Part shown: piece after piece, positions 15,213 through 22,886 of the stretch
How positions within the stretch are numbered: the first letter of the stretch is position 1
Layout of the letters: the number at the start of each line of letters is the position of its first letter
Source of the DNA: Acidimicrobiaceae bacterium
Lineage (GTDB): Bacteria; Actinomycetota; Acidimicrobiia; Acidimicrobiales; RAAP-2
Direction: 5' to 3'
DNA length: 32,274 bases
NCBI GenBank assembly: GCA_027315005.1
Contig: DAHUZT010000081.1
Span: forward strand, 1 to 32,274
Notes under the pieces: generated by a model
Seen by the model: only the letters and a program-made list of their open reading frames with translations
What the model was told of the DNA's origin: nothing
Database searches by the model: none
Translations under genes and position numbers: made by a program

Positions 15213-15506
15213 CTATCTGGTGGCTTCGGACGCGGTCGTGCCGGTCTGGACGCCCTCGGTCGCGACCCGCGACGGGGGCCCGGGAACCACTCCGGTCACC
15301 TCGAGGCGAACCGGGACAGGCACCTCCACGTCCTTCGACCCCTCGCTCGATCCCTCGTCCAGGCCCTTCTTGAACTCCTTCTGGGCCGAACCCAGGGAGC
15401 GGGCCAGCTTGGGGATCTGGGTGGAGCCGAAGAGCACCAGTACTACGACCACCAACACGATGATCCCGTCGACCCCGAAAATCTCTGCCGGCGATGCGAA
15501 GTGCAC
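15213..15506 (-). CDS. tatA: Sec-independent protein translocase TatA
   Basis: A 97-residue protein with one N-terminal membrane helix (about 12-26), the FG hinge in LFGSTQIPKLARSLGSAQKEFKKGLDEG and a basic amphipathic helix, the standard TatA plan. The tail is polar and probably disordered. The start is GTG 15506, with AAGAGG about 8 nt upstream. The upstream MFS gene stops at 15523, only 16 bp away, so tatA is probably transcribed from the MFS promoter. TatA forms the export pore with the TatBC complex. Confidence 0.9.
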   Translation of the reverse strand: MHFASPAEIFGVDGIIVLVVVVLVLFGSTQIPKLARSLGSAQKEFKKGLDEGSSEGSKDVEVPVPVRLEVTGVVPGPPSRVATEGVQTGTTASEATR

Positions 15507-15522
15507 GATCTACCTCTTCCGT

Positions 15523-17100
15523 TCACGGTCGGCATGCTGCCGTACCACCTTGTTCCCCTTCTGTTCGATGCCGAGCCGGTTCTGGATGTCTCGGGGGCGG
15601 CCGAGTTCCGCCTTCGGATCCCGGTACGGTGCCACCCCCTTCACGCCGGCGCTCCTCCTCGGGAGGGTGACTGTGGAAGAAGGCCCAGAAGGTCGTGGCG
15701 TTCACGAACTGGAGGCCGGCGGCGATCTCGAAGGGGAGGGACAGGCTGACCTCGTCGAACAGGTAGCCGGTGAGCAGGGGGCTGCCGGCCATCGCGATCT
15801 GGCTGGGAACGTTGGAGAGGGCGGCGACCGACGCTCGTTCGCCGGGGTCGGCCAGACCGATGGCGTAGGACTGGCGCAGGGGCATCCCGACCCGCTGCAC
15901 GACCATCCGGACCAGATAGAAGGCACCGGCCAGGATGAAGGTGGGAGCGAGCACCATCGGGATGATGAGCAGGGCCTGGGCCATGCGGACCACGAAGATG
16001 GTGCGGACCAGACCCCACCTCCGGGCGAGGCCGGCAGCCGACAGGGCCGATCCCATGGTCGCCGCGTTGATGACCGCGAACAGCGTGCCGATCTCACCGG
16101 GACCGGCGCCGTACCGGCGGAAGAGCCAGTAGGTCACGAAGGGGCCGAACATCCCGACGGCCAGGCCGTTCACCGTGTTGGTGGCCCACAGGCGGTAGAG
16201 GAGCCAGCGCGATCGCTTCGGCAGCTGCATCCGTTTCGGAGAACCGCTCGGCGCAGCAAGGTCGGGATCTCCTTCGGACTCGCCCCCGCGCGCCGGCGCC
16301 GGCGCCGCGCCGGGCGGATCGGGTTCGACCCGACCGCCCACCGGGCTGCCGGCCAGGTCGGAGTGCCGGCCCGGGCGCGGCTCGGTCAACCGGAGAGCGA
16401 TCAGCCCTGCCGCGGCGGACAGGGCGGCGATGGCCAGGAACGCCGGTCGGAACAGTGCGGTTGCACCGGGGCCGTGGACGTGGCTGGACGAGACGACGAG
16501 GGCGAGCAGTCCCCCGATGCTGGCTCCGGCCGACGAACCGAAGGCCAGGCGGCCGAAGGCGGCGTTGCGGCTCCGGGGGGTGACGATCTCGGTGACCAGT
16601 GCCGACTCGGCCGGTTGGTAGGGCCCGACCGCACCGGCTCCGGCGCCTGCACCCCGCCCGAAGCTCCCGAGCGCACCCGCCGCGAACAGGACGGGCACCG
16701 CGTCGGTGAAGGCGAAGGTGACCCCGGCGACCGCGGCGAACAGGGGCATCACCACCAGGAACGGCTTCCGGCCGACTTGGTCGGAGGACAGTCCGATCAA
16801 CGTGGAGAGCAGGGCCGACACCAGGGCCACCGCCATCACGTAGATGGACAGTTCAAAGGCGCTGAACCCCTGGAGGGCCAGGTAGATGGGCGTGACCACG
16901 CCGGCCAGCGACCTCCCGACGCTCATGGCGACACGGGCGATCCAGATGAGGTCGAAGTTCCGGTTCGTCCATCCCGGTCGGAGGGCTCCGGCCAGACGGG
17001 CCGACCACGGCGGGCGACCGGCAGGGGTTACCTGGCTCGGATCTATTCGGTCGAGGCTAGCGCCGGGACTGACATTTCCGGGCTCCGCCGGGACTGGCAC
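15523..17100 (-). CDS. Major facilitator superfamily transporter, upstream of tatABC
   Basis: A 525-residue protein with about 12 membrane helices in two halves. The MFS signature between helices 2 and 3 is GLSSDQVGRKPFL. A hydrophilic Pro/Gly-rich loop of about 50 residues (near 240-290) joins the halves, and the C-terminal 45 residues are charged and disordered. The first helix begins only after about 45 residues (NFDLIWIARVAMSVG), so the GTG start at 17100 is uncertain; it lies within a 25-bp tandem repeat and has no good ribosome site. It precedes tatA by 16 bp. No link between an MFS carrier and Tat is established, so the shared operon may only be convenience. The substrate is unknown. 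Confidence 0.85.
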   Translation of the reverse strand: MPVPAEPGNVSPGASLDRIDPSQVTPAGRPPWSARLAGALRPGWTNRNFDLIWIARVAMSVGRSLAGVVTPIYLALQGFSAFELSIYVMAVALVSALLSTLIGLSSDQVGRKPFLVVMPLFAAVAGVTFAFTDAVPVLFAAGALGSFGRGAGAGAGAVGPYQPAESALVTEIVTPRSRNAAFGRLAFGSSAGASIGGLLALVVSSSHVHGPGATALFRPAFLAIAALSAAAGLIALRLTEPRPGRHSDLAGSPVGGRVEPDPPGAAPAPARGGESEGDPDLAAPSGSPKRMQLPKRSRWLLYRLWATNTVNGLAVGMFGPFVTYWLFRRYGAGPGEIGTLFAVINAATMGSALSAAGLARRWGLVRTIFVVRMAQALLIIPMVLAPTFILAGAFYLVRMVVQRVGMPLRQSYAIGLADPGERASVAALSNVPSQIAMAGSPLLTGYLFDEVSLSLPFEIAAGLQFVNATTFWAFFHSHPPEEERRREGGGTVPGSEGGTRPPPRHPEPARHRTEGEQGGTAACRP

Positions 17101-17126
17101 GTCCGGGCTCGTCCGGGGTCGACACG
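17061..17126. repeat. 25-bp tandem repeat (two copies plus a degenerate third) between divergent transporter genes
   Basis: Copies at 17061-17085 and 17086-17110 agree at 22 of 25 bases, and 17111-17126 is a partial, weaker copy. The array lies between the two MFS genes and overlaps the presumed N-terminus of the left one. It could be a multi-site operator for both, or a slippage product. Confidence 0.7.
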
Positions 17127-17159
17127 CATCGGAGCGAACCGGATCCCCGTAAGGTCACC

Positions 17160-18665
17160 GTGATCATGCGTGTGCAGCCCTCCACCGGCACACCCGAGCA
17201 GTCGGGGCAAGACGGCGTCGCCCAACCGACGGCCATCAACGAGCTGAGCCGGCGGCGGCGGATCGGGATCCTGATGATCTGCTCGATGAGCCTGCTCATC
17301 GTCGGTCTCGACGTCACCATCGTCAACGTGGCACTGCCCTCGATCGGCTCGGCGTTCCACGCATCGGTGTCCGGTCTCCAGTGGACCATCGACGCCTACA
17401 CCCTGGTCCTGGCCAGCTTCCTCATGCTGTCGGGCTCCACCGCGGACCGGCTCGGACGGCGCCGGACGTTCGTGATCGGACTGTCCATCTTCGCCGCCGG
17501 GTCCCTCCTGTGCAGCCTGGCCCCCAGCCTCGAGTTGCTGGTCGTCTTCCGGATGCTCCAGGCGGTCGGAGGGTCCATGCTCAATCCGGTGGCCATGTCC
17601 ATCATCACCAACACGTTCACCGATCCGCGCGAGCGCGCCCAGGCGGTCGGGGTCTGGGGAGCGGTCATCGGCATCAGCATGGCTCTCGGTCCGGTGCTCG
17701 GCGGTGCGCTGGTCACGTCGGTCGGGTGGCGGTCCATCTTCTGGATCAACATCCCGGTCGGCATGGTGGCGATCGTCCTGACCCTGCGCTACATCCCCGA
17801 ATCGAAGGCGGCAAGGGCCAGGCGGCTCGATCCGGTGGGTCAGGTCCTGGTCATCGCCCTGCTGGCCTCGCTCACCTACGGGATCATCGAGGCCCCCGGC
17901 CACGGCTGGACCTCACCGTTCATCGTGGCCGCGTTCGGCCTGGCCGTCGCCTCACTGGCCGGGCTGCTGCGCTACGAGCCACGGCGCCACCAGCCTCTCG
18001 TCGACCTCGCGTTCTTCCGTTCGATCCCCTTCGCATCGGCCACGGTCACCGCGGTGGCCGCCTTCGCCGCCCTCGGTGGTTTCCTGTTCCTCAACACCCT
18101 CTACCTCCAAGAGGTCCGGGGGCTCTCACCGCTGCGGGCCGGCCTCGACACGCTGCCGATGGCCCTGATGACCGTGGTGCTGTCTCCCATCTCCGGTCGG
18201 ATCGTCGGCCATCGCGGTGCACGCCTGCCGTTGGTACTGGCCGGGATCGCCCTCACCATCAGTTGCACGATGCTGACCCGGATCGACGGAACCACGCCGT
18301 TCACCTGGTTGTTCGTCGCCTACGTGTTGTTCGGCACCGGCTTCGGTCTGGTCAACGCACCGATCACCAATGCTGCGGTGTCGGGGATGCCCCGGGCCCA
18401 GGCCGGGGTGGCGGCCGGAATCGCCTCGACCTCCCGGCAGATCGGCCAGACCCTCGGGGTCGCCGTGGTGGGGGCCTTGGTCACCTCCCACATCCACGGT
18501 TCGGTCCATGCCGACCTGGCCGCGGCCAGCCACCTCGGGTGGTGGACCCTGGCCGCCTGCGGGGTGCTCGTCCTCGTCCTCGGGCTGGTCGCCACCACGA
18601 AACGGGCTCTCGACAGCGCGCGCCGGACCGCACGGGCACTCAATCCCGAGGTGCTGGAGCAGTGA
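17160..18665 (+). CDS. DHA2-family MFS drug exporter (EmrB/QacA type)
   Basis: A 501-residue protein with about 14 membrane helices. The first helix ends in LIVGLDVTIVNVALPSIGSAF, the hallmark of the DHA2 family, followed by QWTIDAYTLVLASFLML and the loop motif STADRLGRRRTFV. Motif C, important for antiport, is seen in WGAVIGISMALGPVLGGALV. Such proteins expel drugs and cationic dyes in exchange for protons. The start may be GTG 17160 or ATG 17166; AAGG lies shortly upstream of both. It diverges from the MFS-tat operon across a 25-bp tandem repeat and converges on the aldo/keto reductase gene. No neighbouring TetR or MarR regulator is present. Confidence 0.9.
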   Translation: MIMRVQPSTGTPEQSGQDGVAQPTAINELSRRRRIGILMICSMSLLIVGLDVTIVNVALPSIGSAFHASVSGLQWTIDAYTLVLASFLMLSGSTADRLGRRRTFVIGLSIFAAGSLLCSLAPSLELLVVFRMLQAVGGSMLNPVAMSIITNTFTDPRERAQAVGVWGAVIGISMALGPVLGGALVTSVGWRSIFWINIPVGMVAIVLTLRYIPESKAARARRLDPVGQVLVIALLASLTYGIIEAPGHGWTSPFIVAAFGLAVASLAGLLRYEPRRHQPLVDLAFFRSIPFASATVTAVAAFAALGGFLFLNTLYLQEVRGLSPLRAGLDTLPMALMTVVLSPISGRIVGHRGARLPLVLAGIALTISCTMLTRIDGTTPFTWLFVAYVLFGTGFGLVNAPITNAAVSGMPRAQAGVAAGIASTSRQIGQTLGVAVVGALVTSHIHGSVHADLAAASHLGWWTLAACGVLVLVLGLVATTKRALDSARRTARALNPEVLEQ

Positions 18666-18693
18666 CCGGGCCCCCTCCCCCGACCAGCCCACC

Positions 18694-18708
18694 AGCAGCT
18701 CCGCTGCT
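18694..18708. terminator. Small hairpin between convergent DHA2 and aldo/keto reductase genes
   Basis: AGCAGC-TCC-GCTGCT lies in the 42-bp gap between the two stop codons. The stem is only 6 bp and no T-run follows, so a terminator role is weakly supported. Confidence 0.3.
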
Positions 18709-19697
18709 CAGCCGTGCTGCCAGAACCTCCCCCGGAGGGTGCGGGTGCCGGTCAGGGCGCAGGCGTCGAGCCGCCGGCGGTCGTCTTCGTCGATGCTCCA
18801 GCCGAGCGCACCGGCGTTCTCCTCGGCCTGCTGGCGGTTCTTCGCACCCGGGATGGGGAGGACCCCTTTTGCGATGATCCAATTCAGCGCCACCTGGCTC
18901 GGGGTCTTCCCGCCGTGCTTCTCGCCGATCTGGCGCAGCTCCGCGACCACGGCATCGACCAGGGCCATCGGATGATTGGAGAAGGTGCGCTTTGCGGGGG
19001 GAGGGTTGGACGCCGAGTACTTGCCGGTGAGGCGCCCCTGCCCGATGGGCGAGTAGGCGAGCGGCAGCACACCGAGGTCACGGCAGGCCCCGAGCAGACC
19101 GGTCGTCTCGGGAGCCCGGCGCAGCAGTGAGAACTCGATCTGGTTGGTGGCGAGGGCCAGCCCGTTGCGGCCGAGGGCGGTGGCCATCGCCCGGGTCTCC
19201 CTGATCGAGTAGTTGGAGACGCCGACCGCCTTGATCCGTCCGGCCTGGTGGGCCTCGGCCAGGGCCTCGGCCAGGGCCTCTTGCGAGCGGAGACTGATCG
19301 GCCCGTGGAGCTGGTAGAGGTCGACCGATTCGAGGCCCAGCCGGTCGATGGAGGCGGTGACCGACGCCATCAGCGAGGCACGCACGTTGAGCTTCCAGGG
19401 GACGGGCATGAACTTGGTGGCGATGCGGGCCGAGGCCGCACGGTCCGGGTCACCGGCCAGCAGGGAGCCGATGATCCGCTCGCTCTCACCCTTGCCGTAG
19501 ACCTCCGCGGTATCGAACAGGGTGACTCCGGAGTCGATCGAAGCCTCCCATGCCTCAGAGATCGAGTCGCGGGTGAGGCTCCGGTCGTACCCGCCCATCC
19601 CCCAGGTGGAACGATCGCCCCAGGCCCAGGTGCCAACACCGAGCAGCGGGACGGTGACCCCGGAGCCGGCCAGGGTGTGGTGATCGGGGTCGGTCAT
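18708..19697 (-). CDS. Aldo/keto reductase
   Basis: A 329-residue cytoplasmic NADPH-dependent oxidoreductase with a TIM-barrel fold. The catalytic tetrad is visible: Asp62 and Tyr67 in FDTAEVYG, Lys95 in IATKF and His131 in YQLHGP. The C-terminal IPGAKNRQQAEENAGALGW is the NADP-binding region. These enzymes reduce aldehydes and ketones; the natural substrate is not evident. I start it at ATG 19697, which overlaps the zur stop in an ATGA, rather than 12 codons upstream within zur. Coupling to zur suggests joint expression with the zinc regulator. Confidence 0.9.
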   Translation of the reverse strand: MTDPDHHTLAGSGVTVPLLGVGTWAWGDRSTWGMGGYDRSLTRDSISEAWEASIDSGVTLFDTAEVYGKGESERIIGSLLAGDPDRAASARIATKFMPVPWKLNVRASLMASVTASIDRLGLESVDLYQLHGPISLRSQEALAEALAEAHQAGRIKAVGVSNYSIRETRAMATALGRNGLALATNQIEFSLLRRAPETTGLLGACRDLGVLPLAYSPIGQGRLTGKYSASNPPPAKRTFSNHPMALVDAVVAELRQIGEKHGGKTPSQVALNWIIAKGVLPIPGAKNRQQAEENAGALGWSIDEDDRRRLDACALTGTRTLRGRFWQHG

Positions 19698-20149
19698 CGC
19701 CCGACAGTACCGGAACGCAACCTTTTTGCACACCCGTCACAGGTCCCGAGCACCTCTACGGTGTGGGCCACGTCGACGAAGCCGTGGGCGAAGGCCACCG
19801 TGGCCGCCCACTCCTCGACCTCGGGACCCTCGACCTCCACCGTGCGACCGCACACCCGGCAGACCAGGTGGTGATGGTGGTGGTCGGTGTCGCATCGCCG
19901 GTAGCGGACCTCGCCGTCCTCGCCCCGGAGGGCGTCGATGGCACCGGCGTCGGACAGGGCACGCAGCTGGTTGTAGACGGTGGTCAGCCCGACGTTCTCA
20001 CCGCGGGCCCGGAGCTCGGTGAAGAGGTCCTGGGCCGAGCGGAAGGCATCCGACCCGTCCAGGACGGCGGCGAGTGCACGCTTCTGCCTGGTCGACCGTT
20101 CGTGTGGCGCCCGGCCGGGCTGTCGGGTCGATGGCGAGGTCACCGGCAC
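19694..20149 (-). CDS. zur: Fur-family zinc regulator Zur
   Basis: A 151-residue Fur-type repressor. The N-terminal winged helix (about 18-80) includes VGLTTVYNQLRALSDAGAID. The dimer domain has YRRCDTDHHHHHLVCRVCG, VEVEGPEVEEWA and GTCDGC. Cys97/Cys100 and Cys137/Cys140 form the structural zinc site. Cys86 with the His cluster 90-94 matches the regulatory site of Streptomyces Zur, and the whole C-terminal half reads like that protein, hence Zur rather than Fur or PerR. The start is probably GTG 20149 or 20143. An inverted repeat overlaps the start. Zur normally represses zinc uptake and zinc-free paralogue genes; none is in view. Confidence 0.82.
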   Translation of the reverse strand: MPVTSPSTRQPGRAPHERSTRQKRALAAVLDGSDAFRSAQDLFTELRARGENVGLTTVYNQLRALSDAGAIDALRGEDGEVRYRRCDTDHHHHHLVCRVCGRTVEVEGPEVEEWAATVAFAHGFVDVAHTVEVLGTCDGCAKRLRSGTVGR

Positions 20150-20167
20150 CGACGATACTTCCGTCGG
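20149..20167. promoter_or_regulatory. Inverted repeat over the zur start
   Basis: CCGACG-N7-CGTCGG overlaps the first codon of zur. It could be an autoregulatory site. It does not resemble the AT-rich Zur boxes known from mycobacteria and Streptomyces, so the assignment is weak. Confidence 0.3.
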
Positions 20168-20419
20168 ACGGCGGGACGGAGGAGAGCCGCGGGATGACAG
20201 AGCGGTCGGGGCCGGGGTCGGGGTCGGGGCTGCGCCACCTCAACCGGCCTCCACCCGGTCGAGCACCACCACCGACGGCTCGGCCTCGGACGGCGGGCCT
20301 GGCAGTTCGACCGAGAGCCCGGTCGGTGCCACCGTCCAGGCGAGGGACCGACCCGAAATCCGTCGATCCCACCCCGGGGGCCACCCTCAGGCCGCCCGAT
20401 CTCTACTAGAACAATTGCG

Positions 20420-21703
20420 GTGCTCGCCCTCCTCAGCTCACAGGGGTTCATCTCCTCGGGCGGCTATGCCGCGATCTTCGTGCTCAGCGTCGCGCAGTCG
20501 TGCTGCGTCCCGACCTCGTCGGAGCTGACCCTCGGCTTCGGTGGCGTGCTGGCCGCGACCGGGCAGCTGAGCCTCCCGGGGGTCATCGCCGCCGGTGTGA
20601 CCGGCGAAGTGCTCGGTGCCTACCTCGCCTGGTGGATCGGACGCAGCGCCGGCCGGACGATCGTCGACCGCTACGGCAAGTACGTCCTGCTCAGCCACCA
20701 CGACCTCGACCGGGCCGAGGCCTGGTACGTCCGCCACGGGCGGTCGGGGGTCTTCGGGGCCCGGCTCGTCCCGGTGATACGCAACTTCGCCGCGCTCCCG
20801 GCCGGTGTAGCTGAGGTCCCCCCGGTCTCCTTCGGGCTGATGACCGCGGCCGGCAGCCTCATCTGGGACGGGGCGATGGCCGGCATCGGCTATGCGGTCG
20901 GGAGCCGCTGGAGCGAGATCATCCACGCCTTCAGCGATGCGGGCTACGTGCTCGGCGCGCTGGCGGTCCTCGCACTGGTGGTGTTCTTCAGGCACCGGTG
21001 GCGCTCGTACCGCCTCCAGGCGGCGGAAAGCGGGCCCGGCTCGCCGACGCTGCCCGGAGACGAGCTCGTCGCGCTGATCCGACGGCTGGCCGCTCCGGGT
21101 GAGGTGGCCCCCGAGAAGACCGGGGTCTCCATCAACGAACGACTGACCGCTGCGGCGGCGGCGGTCCTGTTCGTCCTGCTCGCGGCCGAGGGCGTGACCA
21201 TCCTCAAGATCAGGAGCCTGCTCGTGCCGCATGTGATCATCGGGTTGATCCTCATCCCGCCGATCGTCGTCAAGGTCGCGAGCACCACCTGGCGCTTCGT
21301 GCGCTACTACATGGGCGAGCCCGGCTACGTCGCGAAGGGCCCGCCCCAGCGGCTGTTGCGGATCCTCGCTCCCCCGCTGGTGGTGATGACGGTGTTGCTC
21401 TTCGCATCCGGCATCGCCCTGGTCGTCGTGCACCACCCGCCGGGATGGCTCTACGACCTGCATCGGTACGGCTTCGTCCCCTGGTTCGCGATCCTCGTCG
21501 TCCACGTCCTCGCCTACGTCTGGCGGGTACCCGGTCTCGTGCGGCCGGATGTCAGTGTGCACCGGCGCCGCCAGCGCGACCGGGTGCCGGGGAGGTGGGC
21601 CCGCATCTGGCTGCTCTTCGCCTCGCTCGTGGTGGGCGTGGCACTCTGTGTGCGGGTGTGGCCGAGCATGGCGGACAACGTCCACACGTTCCTGTTCCGG
21701 TGA
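20420..21703 (+). CDS. DedA-family membrane protein fused to a C-terminal four-helix membrane domain
   Basis: A 427-residue protein, about twice the usual DedA size. Residues 1-200 are a DedA/VTT (SNARE-associated) domain: CCVPTSSELTLGFGG matches the conserved acidic re-entrant loop, and GARLVPVIRNFAALPAG the conserved Arg/Pro loop. DedA proteins are linked to flipping of undecaprenyl phosphate or phospholipids. A basic linker of about 45 residues leads to four more helices (about 242-262, 268-288, 312-337 and 352-370) and a last one at 393-412. These carry His271, His338/339, His348 and His362 near helix ends, as in cytochrome b561 or DUF4405-like haem-binding domains. GTG 20420 has no ribosome site; TAGAAC 7 nt upstream may be a -10 box, implying a leaderless start. 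Confidence 0.82.
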   Translation: MLALLSSQGFISSGGYAAIFVLSVAQSCCVPTSSELTLGFGGVLAATGQLSLPGVIAAGVTGEVLGAYLAWWIGRSAGRTIVDRYGKYVLLSHHDLDRAEAWYVRHGRSGVFGARLVPVIRNFAALPAGVAEVPPVSFGLMTAAGSLIWDGAMAGIGYAVGSRWSEIIHAFSDAGYVLGALAVLALVVFFRHRWRSYRLQAAESGPGSPTLPGDELVALIRRLAAPGEVAPEKTGVSINERLTAAAAAVLFVLLAAEGVTILKIRSLLVPHVIIGLILIPPIVVKVASTTWRFVRYYMGEPGYVAKGPPQRLLRILAPPLVVMTVLLFASGIALVVVHHPPGWLYDLHRYGFVPWFAILVVHVLAYVWRVPGLVRPDVSVHRRRQRDRVPGRWARIWLLFASLVVGVALCVRVWPSMADNVHTFLFR

Positions 21704-21741
21704 GGACCGCCAACCATCCCCGAGGTGAGGAACCCGACCGC

Positions 21742-21837
21742 ATGACGACCATCGACGCCACCCACCATTCCTACGAGCCCGTCGCCTCCTACGTGGCCCC
21801 ACACCTCCAGGGACCGACCGGGGGCACCCGTGGATGA
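21742..21837 (+). CDS. Possible 31-residue leader peptide before the epoxide hydrolase
   Basis: A short frame starting at an ATG, with GAGGTGAGGA upstream (10 nt spacing), ending at 21837, 8 bp inside the following hydrolase gene. It begins MTTIDATHHSYEP and has no membrane helix or known motif. Its good ribosome site and its overlap with the GTG start at 21830 suggest that its translation could help start the hydrolase. It may instead be a decayed N-terminus of a longer protein. Confidence 0.35.
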   Translation: MTTIDATHHSYEPVASYVAPHLQGPTGGTRG

Positions 21838-22822
21838 CCCGGTCCCCACCGCCGGCGTCACCCACGAGATGCTCGCGGTCAACGGCATCCAGCTGCACGT
21901 GGCCCTGGCCGGACCCCCGAGCGGCCCGCCGGTCGTCCTCTGCCACGGCTTCCCCGAGCTGTGGTACTCGTGGCGCCACCAGCTCCAGCCACTGGCCGGC
22001 GCCGGCTTCCGGGCCATCGCCCTCGACCAGCGCGGCTACGGCACGAGCTCGGGGCCGGGAGAGGTGGCCGACTACGGCTCGGACCGGCTGACCGCAGACC
22101 TGTGCGGTCTGCTCGACCACTTCGGCTACGAGCGGGCCCACTTCGTGGGCCACGACTGGGGGGCGATGGTCGTCTGGGAGCTGGGCCGGCTCCACCCCGA
22201 CCGGATCACCTCCATCTACAACCTGAGCGTGCCCTACTCGCAGGCGCCCGCCCCACCCACCGCGATCTTCCGGGCCGTCTTCGCTGGCAGGTTCTTCTAC
22301 ATGCTCTACTTCCAGCCGGTCGGCCCGGCCGAAGCCGAGTTCGACGCCGATCCCCGGCACTTCCTGCGCACCATGCGGTACGCGGCGGGTGGCGAGGGCA
22401 TGGCCCGTGCCGATGCCCGGCTGCTCGACGCCCCGGAAGAGGGGACCCGCTTCCTCGACGTCCTCGGCACCGCACCCGAGGTGCTGCCCGGGTGGCTGAC
22501 CGAGCACGACGTCGACGTCTACGCCGAGGCCTTCGGGCGGAGCGGTTTCTTCGGACCGGTCAGCTACTACCGCAACATGGATGCCAACTGGGAGCGCTCG
22601 AAGGACATCCCACCGTCGGTCTACACCTTCCCCACCGGGTTCCTCACCGGCTCGCTCGACCCGGTCAGCCGGATGATGCCCGGAGTGGCCGAGGAGATGG
22701 CGAGCCTCCTCCCCGACTTCCGCGGGACCACCGTGGTCGACGGTGCCGGGCACTGGATCCAGCAGGAGCGTCCGGAGGAGACCAGCGCGGCGCTGCTGGC
22801 CTTCCTCGCCGACACGGGATGA
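21830..22822 (+). CDS. Alpha/beta-hydrolase, epoxide hydrolase family
   Basis: A 330-residue alpha/beta-hydrolase. The oxyanion motif HGFPELWYSWRHQ (39-51), the nucleophile Asp109 in GHDWGAMV, the likely acid Asp277 in GSLDPVS and the base His308 in GAGHWIQQERPEE give the Asp-Asp-His set of epoxide hydrolases rather than the Ser of esterases. A cap region (about 140-260) includes SYYRN, whose tyrosine could help open the epoxide ring. The enzyme would convert an epoxide to a diol in the cytoplasm. GTG 21830 follows GGGGGC and overlaps the end of a short upstream frame. It is downstream of the DedA fusion gene and converges on the hydroxyacid dehydrogenase. Confidence 0.88.
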   Translation: MDDPVPTAGVTHEMLAVNGIQLHVALAGPPSGPPVVLCHGFPELWYSWRHQLQPLAGAGFRAIALDQRGYGTSSGPGEVADYGSDRLTADLCGLLDHFGYERAHFVGHDWGAMVVWELGRLHPDRITSIYNLSVPYSQAPAPPTAIFRAVFAGRFFYMLYFQPVGPAEAEFDADPRHFLRTMRYAAGGEGMARADARLLDAPEEGTRFLDVLGTAPEVLPGWLTEHDVDVYAEAFGRSGFFGPVSYYRNMDANWERSKDIPPSVYTFPTGFLTGSLDPVSRMMPGVAEEMASLLPDFRGTTVVDGAGHWIQQERPEETSAALLAFLADTG

Positions 22823-22886
22823 CCCCGTCCTGCCCGACATGACCTGCCTGTCACGAAGGCGGTGATCGACTGCCCGGGTCCTCGAA

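Noticed and set aside
20168..20419. Short frames between zur and the DedA fusion gene
   Set aside because: Arg/Pro/Gly-rich or only about 30-50 codons, with no ribosome site; part of the stretch is a GGGGTC-type simple repeat.
20438..22840. An 800-codon minus-strand frame opposite the DedA fusion and epoxide hydrolase genes
   Set aside because: Its composition (Gly/Asp/Glu/Arg/His-rich) is that of an antisense shadow, while the plus strand carries two recognisable proteins.
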